Both the position numbers and the translations under genes were made by a program. The notes under the pieces are model-generated. The model was not told the DNA's origin and ran no database searches. It saw only the letters and a list, made by a program, of their open reading frames with translations. Shown here piece after piece: positions 1 through 8,290 of a stretch of 33,436 nt of DNA. This DNA is from an uncultured Bacteroides sp. GTDB lineage: Bacteria; Bacteroidota; Bacteroidia; Bacteroidales; Bacteroidaceae. Position 1 is the first letter of the stretch, and the number at the start of each line of letters is the position of its first letter. Where the stretch lies: NCBI GenBank assembly GCA_945833835.1, contig CAMAFR010000028.1, forward strand, positions 1 to 33,436, read 5' to 3'.

Positions 1-81
1 AAGAAGAATTTGGCTTCTTGAAAAATTTATCCCCACTAAATTTCTACTGACCCCACATCGCCCATCATCGGCTGAGCAAGA

Positions 82-132
82 AGCCACAAAAAAAGGATGC
101 ACCGGTTAAGAGTACATCCTTTTTTTGTGGCT
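82..132. terminator. Bidirectional terminator closing the exb operon
   Basis: A perfect 18-bp inverted repeat lies at 82-99 (AGCCACAAAAAAAGGATG) and 115-132, separated by a 15-nt loop. The A7/T7 tracts sit inside the arms, so either strand has a stem with a U-rich flank. It begins 15 nt beyond the stop codon of the last exbD on the minus strand. It could also terminate an unseen plus-strand gene to the left. Confidence 0.85.
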
Positions 133-146
133 ATCTTATTGAACCA

Positions 147-611
147 TTACATACGCTGTGTAGCGGAATAGTTAATCTTCAAAGCATAAGCCTGACGAAG
201 AGCCTGTTTTACTTCTGTCACGATACCCATCTTAGTCTGAGCATCCACCTTCAAGGATACAGTCATAAACGGCTTGTCTTCCTCTTTCATGTTTTCACGT
301 TCCTGATAAATGTAATCCTGAACTTCAGAAGATTCAGCGAACTTGTCATTCAACTGAATACGGTCAGATGTACCCATCTTTTTCTGGAATTCCGGCATCG
401 GTTTACCAATATAGATGAAAGACACTAAAGATTTCTTCTCCAGCTTTTCGAGCTCGGTAGCTTGCGGAACCTTGAACTGTACCTTCAATGTTACTTCACG
501 CATTGTTGTTACAATCATGAAGAAGAACAACATGGTAAAGATAAGGTCAGGCAAAGATGAAGTATTCAACTCCGGCATGCCACGTTTACCTGTCTTGTTA
601 AATTTTCCCAT
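147..611 (-). CDS. exbD: ExbD/TolR-family biopolymer transport protein (second copy, 154 aa)
   Basis: This is an inner-membrane proton-channel subunit that works with ExbB and TonB to energise outer-membrane transport. It has a short cytoplasmic N-terminus, one membrane segment at about residues 21-40 containing the family's essential acidic residue (D22 in SSLPDLIFTM), and a periplasmic domain of about 110 residues. Its length is normal for ExbD. It starts 2 nt after the stop of the other exbD and is the last gene before a strong terminator, so translation is probably coupled. The two ExbD proteins are clearly diverged from each other, which suggests a heteromeric or specialised complex rather than a recent duplication. 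The family assignment is firm, but ExbD versus TolR cannot be separated by sequence here. Confidence 0.9.
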   Translation of the reverse strand: MGKFNKTGKRGMPELNTSSLPDLIFTMLFFFMIVTTMREVTLKVQFKVPQATELEKLEKKSLVSFIYIGKPMPEFQKKMGTSDRIQLNDKFAESSEVQDYIYQERENMKEEDKPFMTVSLKVDAQTKMGIVTEVKQALRQAYALKINYSATQRM

Positions 612-613
612 TG

Positions 614-1201
614 TTATTTCCCTCCATATTTTTTAGGTTCAGCTTCAGAAATCTTCTGAGGATAATACTGAGCGATTGCATCTTTCTCGTCTTCGCTACA
701 ATCTGCCAAATCTTTGCCAAACTGTGCTCTCGCCAATTCCTGACGCAATTCATTATAGGCTGCCACCAATTCGTTCTGAACTTGCAGGTAAGCGTTATAG
801 CTGGTACCAACGTCGTTCTGAACGGAGATAACGTGCTTTTCAGTTATCATTACGTCACCGAAGAACGGGATGCTCTTGCTGTGTTTTTCCGGCAAGTTAG
901 CATCATCATTCGGGTTGGCAATGAATTCTTTTGCCTTTTCTCTCAGTTGTCTTATCTCAGACCATTCTCCACCGACCATCAGCTGGTCGTCTTTGTTCAA
1001 ACGAACCTGGAGAACGTTACGCTCCTTAACAATAATATCATCTTTCTGTTCCTTGTTCTCGGGTGGAGGCGGCAAGCGTCTGGCGAGACCACGGTCAGTA
1101 TCCATAGATGTTGTTGTCAGGAAGAAAATAAGCAACATGAAGGCAATATCCGCCGTAGAACTTGAGTTGATTCCCGGCATGGTTTTTTTCTTTCTTGCCA
1201 T
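614..1201 (-). CDS. exbD: ExbD/TolR-family biopolymer transport protein (first copy, 195 aa)
   Basis: An ExbD-like proton-channel subunit with a basic N-terminus (MARKKKTMPG), a membrane helix at about residues 17-34 carrying the conserved Asp (D18 in SSSTADIAFM), then a PPPP stretch at about residues 44-47 and a periplasmic domain. At 195 aa it is longer than most ExbD proteins (about 140 aa), and the extra length is in the polar periplasmic part, which is predicted partly helical and rich in Asn, Lys and Glu. The gene lies 19 nt downstream of the 4-TM protein and 2 nt upstream of the second exbD, so it sits inside one operon. Confidence 0.9.
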   Translation of the reverse strand: MARKKKTMPGINSSSTADIAFMLLIFFLTTTSMDTDRGLARRLPPPPENKEQKDDIIVKERNVLQVRLNKDDQLMVGGEWSEIRQLREKAKEFIANPNDDANLPEKHSKSIPFFGDVMITEKHVISVQNDVGTSYNAYLQVQNELVAAYNELRQELARAQFGKDLADCSEDEKDAIAQYYPQKISEAEPKKYGGK

Positions 1202-1220
1202 TTTACTTACTTTCTTTTAA

Positions 1221-1682
1221 TTATTTTCTAAAAATACCTGTCAAATTCAGAATTGTTGCAACTGCTGCGATGACGAACAATGAGTAGATAGAGTACAACA
1301 TCATATCCGACAACTTCAGCAGACTGGCATCTGTAAATGTTTCACCACTGGCCATCAGCAAAGGTTCAGAAGAACTTGCGCCATAAGCGACAATGAGCAG
1401 CACTACGAACAATGCCAAGCCGAGCAATGATTTAACAGCGTTTTTCGGGTTATCTTTCAAGGTAGTTCCGAACTGAGCCAAAGCACCCAAAACCGTAACT
1501 ATCACACACAGAGCAAACATGATATACATGAAGTATATTAAAGTCTCCGTGTTTTCAGGGGCGTTATATTCGCCCACGGGGTTCGTGTATCCTACTCCAA
1601 AGAACAGTCCCAATACGAGCAAAGTCAATGCAATCAGGACATAGAAAACGTAGTAGGACGCTTTATATGATAATTTAGCCAT
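1221..1682 (-). CDS. Uncharacterised four-helix membrane protein in the exb operon (153 aa)
   Basis: I do not recognise a named family. Four hydrophobic segments are visible at roughly residues 8-30, 47-70, 83-102 and 125-148, joined by short polar loops (for example PVGEYNAPENTE at 35-46), with a basic C-terminal end (IFRK). It starts 7 nt after the exbB stop and ends 19 nt before exbD, so it is almost certainly co-translated with the proton-channel genes. Inference from position: an accessory subunit or assembly factor of the ExbBD complex. Nothing in the sequence (no catalytic motif, no conserved charged residue inside a helix that I can identify) proves a role. Confidence 0.75.
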   Translation of the reverse strand: MAKLSYKASYYVFYVLIALTLLVLGLFFGVGYTNPVGEYNAPENTETLIYFMYIMFALCVIVTVLGALAQFGTTLKDNPKNAVKSLLGLALFVVLLIVAYGASSSEPLLMASGETFTDASLLKLSDMMLYSIYSLFVIAAVATILNLTGIFRK

Positions 1683-1689
1683 GTCCTAA

Positions 1690-2463
1690 TTATTTTTTGT
1701 ATTTCAAGTTATATTTCATGATGATATCAAGCAAAGTGATAGAAGAGTCTTCCATTTCACTTGTGATAGCTTCAATCTTAGCCAAGATGTAGTTGTAGAA
1801 TACCTGGAGAACCAATGCTACGATCAAACCGAAGATAGTAGTGATCAAGGCGACCTTCATACCACCTGCAACGACTGTCGGAGAGATATCACCTGCCTGC
1901 TGGATTTTATCGAACGCCATAACCATACCAACAACGGTACCGATAAATCCCAAAGACGGAGCCATGGCGATGAACAATGTGATCCAAGAGCAACCTTTTT
2001 CAAGGTAACCGGCCTGTACACCACCGTAAGAAACTACTGAACGTTCAACGACATCCAGACCTTCGTCGATTCTCATCAGACCCTGATAGCAGATAGAAGC
2101 AACAGGACCACGAGTGTTGCGGCAGATAGTCTTGGCACCTTCAACGTCACCTTTTTCCAAAGCGGCTTCTACCTTACCCATCAACTTTTTAGCGTTCACT
2201 TCAGCCAAGCTCAAATAGATGATACGTTCGATACAGAAAGCCAGACCGATAACCAATGCGATAGCAGGCAAAGACATAAAGCCGGCATCACCTTCGATAA
2301 ATTTCGTTTTCAACTCTTTGTGCAAACCACCTTCTTCAGCCACGGGTGCTGCATCGTCGTTTTGTTCTGTTGCCGGAGCAGAAGCTTCCTGAGCCATAGC
2401 TGTCTGAGTCATTCCAAATGAGAGGACTCCCATCACTGCAAGAATTGCGAATAACTTTTTCAT
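1690..2463 (-). CDS. exbB: ExbB / MotA-TolQ-ExbB proton channel protein (257 aa)
   Basis: Proton-channel scaffold of the TonB-ExbB-ExbD motor in the inner membrane. Residues 1-24 form a cleavable signal peptide (ending AMA-QEA), followed by an acidic Ala/Glu linker, TM1 at about 62-84, a cytoplasmic domain (about 90-150) and the paired helices TM2 (about 159-182, containing SLGFIGTVVGMVMAF) and TM3 (about 200-228), the conserved MotA/TolQ/ExbB core. A signal peptide on ExbB is common in Bacteroidota and absent from the E. coli protein. It is the first gene of the operon. Its ATG lies 57 bp downstream of tRNA-Ser and no canonical TAnnTTTG box is seen in between. Confidence 0.92.
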   Translation of the reverse strand: MKKLFAILAVMGVLSFGMTQTAMAQEASAPATEQNDDAAPVAEEGGLHKELKTKFIEGDAGFMSLPAIALVIGLAFCIERIIYLSLAEVNAKKLMGKVEAALEKGDVEGAKTICRNTRGPVASICYQGLMRIDEGLDVVERSVVSYGGVQAGYLEKGCSWITLFIAMAPSLGFIGTVVGMVMAFDKIQQAGDISPTVVAGGMKVALITTIFGLIVALVLQVFYNYILAKIEAITSEMEDSSITLLDIIMKYNLKYKK

Positions 2464-2520
2464 TGTGTGTCTAATTTTTTAAGATTAATTAATTAATAGT
2501 TTATAAATTGTTTCTCATTG

Positions 2521-2608
2521 CGGAGAGAACGGGATTCGAACCCGTGATACGCTTTTGGCGTATACACGCTTTCCAGGCGTGCCTCTTCAACCACTCGAGC
2601 ACCTCTCC
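2521..2608 (-). tRNA. tRNA-Ser(GGA)
   Basis: Read on the minus strand, an 88-nt class II tRNA folds with acceptor stem GGAGAGG/TCTCTCC (G7-U66 wobble), anticodon stem CACGC/GCGTG with loop CTGGAAA (anticodon GGA, decoding UCC/UCU), a long variable arm (TATACGC/GCGTATC region) and a T-loop GGTTCGAATCC. The discriminator base is G, as in serine tRNAs. CCA is not encoded. Confidence 0.96.
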
Positions 2609-2646
2609 GTGTGGGGCATCTCCCCTCACCCTTCTTAAATCGGCTG

Positions 2647-2675
2647 CAAATTACAAATAAAATTGCGAACTGCAA
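2647..2675 (-). promoter_or_regulatory. Probable promoter of tRNA-Ser (and possibly exb operon)
   Basis: On the minus strand a TTG at 2675-2673 is followed after 19 nt by TAATTTG (2653-2647), close to the Bacteroidota -33/-7 pattern but one T short in the -7 element. It lies 38 nt upstream of the tRNA. As no better promoter is seen before exbB, it may also drive the exb genes. Confidence 0.45.
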
Positions 2676-2732
2676 GCGATTTCTGTCACAAATGTATTCT
2701 TTTTTTTCGTCTTCTTTGCTATTCAGGCCACA

Positions 2733-2767
2733 AAAGTTTATTTATTCCGCCAAAATTAATAAACTTT
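2733..2767 (-). terminator. AT-rich hairpin at the end of tatD
   Basis: A perfect 10-bp inverted repeat AAAGTTTATT (2733-2742) / AATAAACTTT (2758-2767) with a 15-nt loop overlaps the tatD stop codon. The stem is almost all A-T, so it is a weak terminator candidate at best. Confidence 0.35.
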
Positions 2768-3563
2768 AAAAACTTCCCGAAACTTTCATAAAGACTTTTA
2801 AAGCATTTGCTGTGGTCTGTATGGCCACTTCCTCCGATGGGACTCCATAGAGGACAGCGAGCCGATCGGCTACCTTACCAATATACGCACTCTCGTTACG
2901 TTTTCCCCGATGGGGCACCGGTGCCAGGTAGGGCGAGTCGGTCTCCAATACGACCCGTGACAGCGGAACCGTTTTCAAATCGTCCGGCAAGGTGCTTTTT
3001 TTAAAAGTCACCACTCCGTTTATCCCCAGCATGAACCCGTCGTAGGCCAACAGCTGTTCGGCCGGCCATCCGCCCGTATAGCTGTGGAAAATGCCCGTCA
3101 GCCCCTTGTCACGATAAGGAGCCAGCACTTCGAGCAGCTCGGGCCAGGCCTCCCGGCAGTGGACAATCAGCGGCAACCGGTACTCCAACGCCCACTGCAC
3201 CTGCTCGTCGAGCACCTGCATCTGCGCATCACGGAAAGTCTGGTCCCAATACAAATCCATCCCTACCTCACCGATACCTACAAAACGTGCGGCCTCAGCC
3301 TCCAACCATCCGCGGACGACCGACAAACGCTCTCTCCAGTGGGCATCGACCGATGTCGGATGAAGCCCCATCATCGGATAACAGCCTTTGTGTGTTTCAC
3401 ACAACTGTAACATCCGTGACACGGTCGTATCATCAATGTTAGGCATGAACAGATGAGTCACCCCGGCTTGCGCCGCACGTGCCAGCACCTCTTCGCGGTC
3501 TTCATCAAACTCTTCCGTATAAAGATGCGTATGCGTATCTATCCACCCCGCAGCCACCGTCAT
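2766..3563 (-). CDS. tatD: TatD-family metal-dependent DNase/hydrolase (265 aa)
   Basis: Cytoplasmic TIM-barrel hydrolase of the TatD family, a metal-dependent exonuclease group linked to DNA repair and RNA quality control. Metal-site motifs appear in the expected order: HTH near the N-terminus (WIDTHTHLY), a Glu in IGEVGMDLYWD, His in IVHCREAW, His in FHSYTGG, and Asp in LETDSPYLAP. Full length for the family. Its ATG overlaps the stop of the polyprenyl synthase by 4 nt (ATGA), so the two are translationally coupled, an arrangement that implies co-expression but not a shared pathway. Confidence 0.9.
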   Translation of the reverse strand: MTVAAGWIDTHTHLYTEEFDEDREEVLARAAQAGVTHLFMPNIDDTTVSRMLQLCETHKGCYPMMGLHPTSVDAHWRERLSVVRGWLEAEAARFVGIGEVGMDLYWDQTFRDAQMQVLDEQVQWALEYRLPLIVHCREAWPELLEVLAPYRDKGLTGIFHSYTGGWPAEQLLAYDGFMLGINGVVTFKKSTLPDDLKTVPLSRVVLETDSPYLAPVPHRGKRNESAYIGKVADRLAVLYGVPSEEVAIQTTANALKVFMKVSGSF

Positions 3564-4543
3564 AATTTACGTTCCATTAATCTGTCGACAAATGCCCTGA
3601 GCGGCTCCTTGAGCGGTTCTTCCACACAGACTTCATCCAACAACCGGAGCCCTTCTGCATAATAATCTTCTATCTTCTGGCGGCACAGAGCGGCTATTCC
3701 TACCTTATCATAAACGGCGGTCACCGCAGCGATCTTCTCTGCCGGTTCAAAATCGTCCGCCTGTATCCAGTGCAGCAACGTGTCCCGGTCAGCACCTTCC
3801 GCGCGTTGCAAGGCTGTAATCAGCATATACGTCTTTTTATTGCAAAGGATATCGCCCCCTATCTTCTTCCCGAACGTAGCCGGATCGCCATACACATCCA
3901 AATAATCATCCTGCAACTGAAAGGCCAACCCCATCCGGATGCCAAAGTCATACAAGCGGTCGGCATCTTCGGCCGACGCCCCTCCCAGAACCGCCCCAAT
4001 CTTCAGCGCAGCCGCCAGCAGTACCGATGTCTTCAGACGGATCATTTCGATATACTCATCCACCGTCACATCATCGCGACGCTCGAATTCCATATCCCAT
4101 TGTTGACCCTCGCACACCTCCAGAGCCGTCTGCCCGAAAATGCCCATCACCTCCTCTTGCCGTTCTACCGGACAACCCTGCATCATGAAGCGATAGGACA
4201 ATATTAACATGGTATCCCCCGAAAGGATCGCCGTATTCTCGTCCCAGCGTTTGTGCACCGTCGGCTTGCCCCGACGCACCTCCGCCTTGTCCATCAGGTC
4301 ATCGTGCAAGAGTGTAAAGTTATGATACGTCTCGATACCTGCCGCCTGCGGATAGATGGCCTCCACATTCTCCTTATATAAATTATAGGCCAAGAGCATC
4401 AGCACAGGGCGAAGACGCTTGCCGCCCAAATCCAGGACATATTCAATGGGGTCGTACAATCCTTGGGGGTCGCGCGAATAAGAAAGCGATTCAATATAGG
4501 CATGAATCCCTTTCATCAGTTGTTCACTGTTCTGCTGTTTCAT
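3560..4543 (-). CDS. Polyprenyl (isoprenyl) diphosphate synthase (327 aa)
   Basis: Trans-type prenyltransferase that condenses isopentenyl diphosphate onto an allylic diphosphate. The diagnostic motifs are all present: GGKRLRP (40-46), the first Asp-rich motif DDLMD (81-85) and the second, DDYLD (212-216, in FQLQDDYLDVYGD). The fifth residue before the first motif is F76; an aromatic here is associated with shorter chains (FPP/GGPP class), but chain length cannot be decided by reading alone. It is the first gene of a pair with tatD, 33 nt upstream of which sits the tonB terminator. I see no clear -7 box in the gap. It belongs to the same isoprenoid pathway as ispH in this window. Confidence 0.9.
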   Translation of the reverse strand: MKQQNSEQLMKGIHAYIESLSYSRDPQGLYDPIEYVLDLGGKRLRPVLMLLAYNLYKENVEAIYPQAAGIETYHNFTLLHDDLMDKAEVRRGKPTVHKRWDENTAILSGDTMLILSYRFMMQGCPVERQEEVMGIFGQTALEVCEGQQWDMEFERRDDVTVDEYIEMIRLKTSVLLAAALKIGAVLGGASAEDADRLYDFGIRMGLAFQLQDDYLDVYGDPATFGKKIGGDILCNKKTYMLITALQRAEGADRDTLLHWIQADDFEPAEKIAAVTAVYDKVGIAALCRQKIEDYYAEGLRLLDEVCVEEPLKEPLRAFVDRLMERKL

Positions 4544-4576
4544 AATACAAATAAAAATAGGTGGGGTTGGTATGAA

Positions 4577-4608
4577 AAAGGCTGCCCGTCGGAAAAAGGG
4601 CAGCCTTT
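4577..4608 (-). terminator. Rho-independent terminator of tonB
   Basis: AAAGGCTGCCC (4577-4587) and GGGCAGCCTTT (4598-4608) form a perfect 11-bp stem with a 10-nt loop. On the minus strand it is followed by a T-run (complement of 4575-4579). It begins 29 nt after the tonB stop codon. Confidence 0.88.
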
Positions 4609-4636
4609 AGCGGTCATCAGCATGACCAAATGCTTT

Positions 4637-5323
4637 TTACTGGAGTTTGAAAGTAACAGGCACGGTATATTTTACACGTACTGCCTTTCCACGTTGCTTA
4701 CCCGGTTTCCAATTCGGCATCATCTTGATAACTCGAAGTGCCTCCTTATCCAGATACGGGTCTACACTACGCATCACCACCGGGTCTACGATAGATCCGT
4801 CGCGGTTCACGACGAACTGTACGATAACACGGCCCTGCACACCGTTTTCCTGAGCGATAGTAGGATATTTGATGTTCTTGGCCAAGAACTTCAGACATTC
4901 GCCCATACCACCGGGGAATTCGGGCATTTCTTCTACTACCTGGAAAATCTGCTGTTCTTCCGGTTCTTCTTCTTCCACTTCTACCGGAGTGTACTTGATT
5001 TCCACAGCCTGACCGGTATCTTCGGTAGTGGCGATGGTCGATTCCTGCACGTTGGCATCGTTTTCAGCAATCTGCAACACTTCCTCTACTTTCGGGGCTT
5101 CGGGAGGAGGAGGAGCCTGCTTCTGTTCTTCCTGTTCGGTGATAGGCACCATTTCTTCTTCGAATGTCGGTTCTACAATACCGGTATCGGTGGTCACCTT
5201 CTTGTCACGTTCTGTCCATTCGAATGCGACAAAATGTACCGCCAATGTCAGCACCAGTCCGACGAGCAGCCATGTGGATTTCTTTCCCTCAAGGTCCGCT
5301 TTGGGCGATTTTTTAATTTCCAT
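4637..5323 (-). CDS. tonB: TonB energy-transducing protein (228 aa)
   Basis: Links the ExbBD proton channel to TonB-dependent outer-membrane receptors. A basic N-terminus (MEIKKSPKADLEGKK) precedes one membrane anchor at about residues 17-34, then an acidic and proline-containing periplasmic spacer (QAPPPPEAP near residue 72, and EEEEPEEQQ) and the C-terminal TonB domain from about residue 138, with KYPTIAQENGVQGRV and the family-typical ending VPVTFKLQ. The spacer is short for a TonB. It is monocistronic, with its own promoter and terminator, about 2.2 kb from exbB on the same strand. Confidence 0.93.
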   Translation of the reverse strand: MEIKKSPKADLEGKKSTWLLVGLVLTLAVHFVAFEWTERDKKVTTDTGIVEPTFEEEMVPITEQEEQKQAPPPPEAPKVEEVLQIAENDANVQESTIATTEDTGQAVEIKYTPVEVEEEEPEEQQIFQVVEEMPEFPGGMGECLKFLAKNIKYPTIAQENGVQGRVIVQFVVNRDGSIVDPVVMRSVDPYLDKEALRVIKMMPNWKPGKQRGKAVRVKYTVPVTFKLQ

Positions 5324-5358
5324 AAATGATTTTTATAGGTTGGTTTGTTCTATGGCGA

Positions 5359-5388
5359 CAAATGTAGCACAAATCTTTGAAACTGCAA
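5359..5388 (-). promoter_or_regulatory. tonB promoter (-33/-7 type)
   Basis: On the minus strand a TTG at 5388-5386 is separated by 19 nt from TACATTTG (5366-5359), an exact match to TAnnTTTG. It predicts a 5' leader of roughly 30 nt before the tonB ATG at 5323. Confidence 0.65.
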
Positions 5389-5495
5389 CCTTTTTTAGCA
5401 AAAAAGTTTCTACCAAACAGTAGGTTTAACCGGACGCACGAGGCCTCAGTACCAAAAAAGAGCGAGGAACCGGAAAGTATGCGAAAGTTTTTGCC

Positions 5496-5503
5496 TATCT
5501 TTG
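5496..5503 (+). promoter_or_regulatory. cmk -7 promoter element
   Basis: TATCTTTG matches TAnnTTTG and lies 38 nt upstream of the cmk ATG at 5542. No convincing -33 TTTG is seen at the expected distance. Its position inside the longer upstream reading frame supports the downstream start. Confidence 0.5.
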
Positions 5504-5541
5504 GGACTGAATCATACAAACATCAACCAACAGCAACGAAT

Positions 5542-6237
5542 ATGAAGAAGATAATCATTGCGATAGACGGTTTTTCGTCTTGTGGGAAAAGCACTATGGC
5601 GAAAGACCTTGCCAAAGAAATCGGGTACATCTATATCGACACCGGAGCCATGTATCGTGCCGTCACCCTGTACTGCTTGCGCAACGGACTTTTCAAAGGG
5701 CAGGCCATTGACGAAACGGCCCTCCGCCAACAGTTGGACCGCATCCGGATTTCGTTCGAGCTGAACCCCGACACCCAGCGGCCGATGACCTTCCTGAACG
5801 GCGAGAATGTAGAAGAAGCCATCCGTACCCTCGAAGTGTCCTCACACGTCAGTCCGGTGGCCGCCATCGGTTTTGTCCGCGAAATGCTGGTCCGCCAGCA
5901 GCAGGAAATGGGGAAAGAGAAAGGAATCGTCATGGACGGGCGGGACATCGGCACGACCGTCTTTCCTCACGCCGAGCTGAAGATTTTCGTCACGGCTTCG
6001 GCAGCCATCCGTGCCCGCCGCCGTTTTGAGGAATTGAAGGCAAAAGGGCAGGACGCTTCTTACGAAGACATCCTCCACAACGTGGAAGAGCGCGACCGCA
6101 TTGACCAGACACGTGCGGTAAGCCCGCTCCGGAAGGCGGAGGATGCCCTGCTGCTGGACAACAGTGAACTGACCATCGCCGAGCAGAAAGCATGGCTGAC
6201 CGAACAATATAATAAGGTAGTACATGCTCAAGGTTGA
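5542..6237 (+). CDS. cmk: Cytidylate kinase (231 aa)
   Basis: Phosphorylates CMP/dCMP with ATP in pyrimidine nucleotide metabolism (cytoplasm). The protein opens with [10 protein letters not shown] followed by the P-loop GFSSCGKST (10-18), then [12 protein letters not shown] and the CMP-kinase signature [14 protein letters not shown], all characteristic of bacterial Cmk. An in-frame upstream ATG at 5377 would add 55 residues unlike the family and would place the -7 box inside the gene, so 5542 is chosen. The gene overlaps ispH by 14 nt, which indicates a two-gene operon with coupled translation. Confidence 0.95.
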   Translation: MKKIIIAIDGFSSCGKSTMAKDLAKEIGYIYIDTGAMYRAVTLYCLRNGLFKGQAIDETALRQQLDRIRISFELNPDTQRPMTFLNGENVEEAIRTLEVSSHVSPVAAIGFVREMLVRQQQEMGKEKGIVMDGRDIGTTVFPHAELKIFVTASAAIRARRRFEELKAKGQDASYEDILHNVEERDRIDQTRAVSPLRKAEDALLLDNSELTIAEQKAWLTEQYNKVVHAQG

Positions 6238-7117
6238 GATAGACGAAGGTTCGGGCTTCTGCTTCGGTGTCACCACGGCCATCCGGAAAGCCGAAGAGGA
6301 GCTGGCAAAGGGAGAGACCCTGTATTGCCTGGGAGACATTGTGCACAACGGGCAGGAATGCGACCGGTTGCAACAAATGGGCCTCGTCACCATCAATCAT
6401 GAAGAGTTTGCCCGTCTGGAACATGCCAAGGTGCTGCTGAGGGCGCATGGCGAGCCGCCCGAAACCTACCGGACAGCCGCCGGCAACCGGCTGGCCCTCA
6501 TCGATGCCACCTGTCCGGTGGTGCTCCGCCTGCAGCAGCGCATCAAAAAAGAATACGACAGTACGCCGGCAGGCCGGCCGAAACAAATCGTCATCTTCGG
6601 GAAAAACGGGCATGCCGAAGTGCTGGGACTCGTAGGGCAGACCGAAGGGAAAGCCATTGTCATTGAGAATCTGAAAGAAGCCGAACGGCTGGACTTCGGC
6701 ACGGACATCCGCCTGTACTCACAGACCACCAAGTCGCTCGACGAGTTCCGGAAGATAGTGGCCTACATCCAGGAGCACATCGCCCCCGGAGCGACCTTCG
6801 AATACTATGACACCATCTGCCGCCAGGTGGCCAACCGTATGCCCAACATCCGGCGGTTCGCCGCGGCACACGACCTCATTTTCTTCGTCTGCGGGCACAA
6901 AAGCTCTAACGGGAAAATCCTCTACCAGGAATGCAAGAAAGTCAATCCGCGCTCTTACCAGATAGACGGACCCGAAGAGATAGACCGCAGCCTGCTCAGC
7001 GACGCCCTGTCTATCGGTATCTGCGGTGCCACCTCTACCCCCAAGTGGTTGATGGAAGCCTGCAAAGACATGATACTGAAACATGCCGCCACAGGCGGAG
7101 GCAAATCGGCAACTTAA
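6224..7117 (+). CDS. ispH: 4-hydroxy-3-methylbut-2-enyl diphosphate reductase (297 aa)
   Basis: Last enzyme of the MEP isoprenoid pathway: reduces HMBPP to IPP and DMAPP using a 4Fe-4S cluster. The three cluster cysteines are C13 (GFCFGV), C97 (DATCPVV) and C199 ([10 protein letters not shown]). Substrate-site residues are seen at H41 (VHNGQE), H75 (RAHGEPPE), H130/E132 (NGHAEV) and the SSNG motif at 227-230, with the usual ICGATSTP near 266-273. Full length for the family. It starts inside the 3' end of cmk (14-nt overlap). Its products feed the polyprenyl synthase encoded on the opposite strand about 2 kb away. Confidence 0.96.
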   Translation: MLKVEIDEGSGFCFGVTTAIRKAEEELAKGETLYCLGDIVHNGQECDRLQQMGLVTINHEEFARLEHAKVLLRAHGEPPETYRTAAGNRLALIDATCPVVLRLQQRIKKEYDSTPAGRPKQIVIFGKNGHAEVLGLVGQTEGKAIVIENLKEAERLDFGTDIRLYSQTTKSLDEFRKIVAYIQEHIAPGATFEYYDTICRQVANRMPNIRRFAAAHDLIFFVCGHKSSNGKILYQECKKVNPRSYQIDGPEEIDRSLLSDALSIGICGATSTPKWLMEACKDMILKHAATGGGKSAT

Positions 7118-7140
7118 AAGAATAAAATAGGCTAAAGTAA

Positions 7141-7170
7141 TTGGACTGTATTTATATTTTTATAAATTTG
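7141..7170 (+). promoter_or_regulatory. pfkA promoter (-33/-7 type)
   Basis: TTG at 7141-7143, 19-nt spacer, and TAAATTTG at 7163-7170 match the Bacteroidota consensus. The start codon chosen for pfkA (7198) lies 27 nt downstream. A longer in-frame start at 7141 would lie inside the promoter and is rejected. Confidence 0.65.
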
Positions 7171-7197
7171 CAGTCACGTAATCAAACTAAGAAATTT

Positions 7198-8178
7198 ATG
7201 GGAACGATTAAATGCATTGGAATCCTTACATCAGGAGGAGATGCGCCGGGTATGAACGCAGCTATCCGTGCCGTCACACGTTCGGCTATCTACAACGGAT
7301 TGCAGGTAAAAGGTATATACAGAGGTTATAAAGGCTTGATAACAGGCGAGATACAGGAATTCAAAACCCAGAATGTCAGCAACATTATCCAGCTGGGAGG
7401 TACGATTCTGAAAACCGCCCGTTGCCAGGAGTTCAAGACTCCCGAAGGCCGTAAGATTGCTTACGACACCATGCAGAAAGAAGGCATTGATGCCCTCATC
7501 GTCATCGGTGGCGACGGTTCGCTGACAGGTGCCCGTATGCTAGCCCAGGAATTTGACGTACCTTGTATCGGTCTGCCGGGAACCATCGACAATGACCTCT
7601 ACGGCACCGACACCACCATCGGCTATGACACGGCCCTGAACACCATTCTGGATGCCGTTGACAAAATACGTGATACGGCCACTTCACACGAGCGTCTGTT
7701 CTTCGTCGAGGTCATGGGTCGCGACGCAGGCTTCCTGGCCTTGAACGGCGCCATCGCCGCCGGAGCCGAAGCGGCCATTATCCCCGAATTCAATACCGAA
7801 GTCGACCAGCTGGAAGAATTCATCAAGAACGGTTTCCGCAAGTCGAAGAGCAGCTCTATCGTATTGGTAGCCGAGAGCGAAATCACCGGCGGCGCCATGC
7901 ATTATGCCGAACGTGTGAAGAACGAATATCCGCAGTATGATGTGCGTGTCACCATCCTCGGCCACTTGCAGCGCGGCGGACGCCCCACGGCCCACGACCG
8001 TATCATTGCCAGCCGTATGGGTGTGGCCAGTATCCAGGCCCTGATGGAAGGCCAGCGCAATGTGATGATTGGTATCGAAAACGACAAGATTGTCTATGTG
8101 CCGTTTGCCAAGGCCATCAAGAACGACAAGCCTATTGACCGCGAACTGGTGAACGTATTGCGCGAACTGTCTATCTAA
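7198..8178 (+). CDS. pfkA: ATP-dependent 6-phosphofructokinase (326 aa)
   Basis: Glycolytic enzyme converting fructose 6-phosphate to fructose 1,6-bisphosphate. Motifs in order: [18 protein letters not shown] (9-26), the ATP-type loop GGDGS (104-108; PPi-dependent enzymes usually have GGDDT), the catalytic PGTIDND (127-133, base D131), and MGRDAG. The protein has normal PfkA length. The start at 7198 fits the promoter and the conserved N-terminus [14 protein letters not shown]. It is separated from ispH by 80 nt with its own promoter, and converges with potD across a shared hairpin. Confidence 0.96.
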   Translation: MGTIKCIGILTSGGDAPGMNAAIRAVTRSAIYNGLQVKGIYRGYKGLITGEIQEFKTQNVSNIIQLGGTILKTARCQEFKTPEGRKIAYDTMQKEGIDALIVIGGDGSLTGARMLAQEFDVPCIGLPGTIDNDLYGTDTTIGYDTALNTILDAVDKIRDTATSHERLFFVEVMGRDAGFLALNGAIAAGAEAAIIPEFNTEVDQLEEFIKNGFRKSKSSSIVLVAESEITGGAMHYAERVKNEYPQYDVRVTILGHLQRGGRPTAHDRIIASRMGVASIQALMEGQRNVMIGIENDKIVYVPFAKAIKNDKPIDRELVNVLRELSI

Positions 8179-8223
8179 ACCCTCCTTGCCGGACCGGCAG
8201 TGGGCCCGGACAGGAGCTATAAA

Positions 8224-8280
8224 TAAAGGTGTGTCCCAACAAACGTGTCTGTCATCCACTTTTGTCGGGACACACCTTTA
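8224..8280. terminator. Bidirectional hairpin between pfkA and potD
   Basis: TAAAGGTGTGTCCC (8224-8237) and GGGACACACCTTTA (8267-8280) are a perfect 14-bp inverted repeat. The interior extends the stem with ACAAACGTG / CACTTTTGT (one mismatch), giving a very long hairpin with a small loop. A proper T-run is lacking, but its position between convergent genes supports a terminator role. Confidence 0.7.
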
Positions 8281-8290
8281 TCCGTCAGGA

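Noticed and set aside
2493..2675. 60-codon minus-strand frame covering the tRNA-Ser gene
   Set aside because: The sequence folds as a complete tRNA; the frame is accidental.
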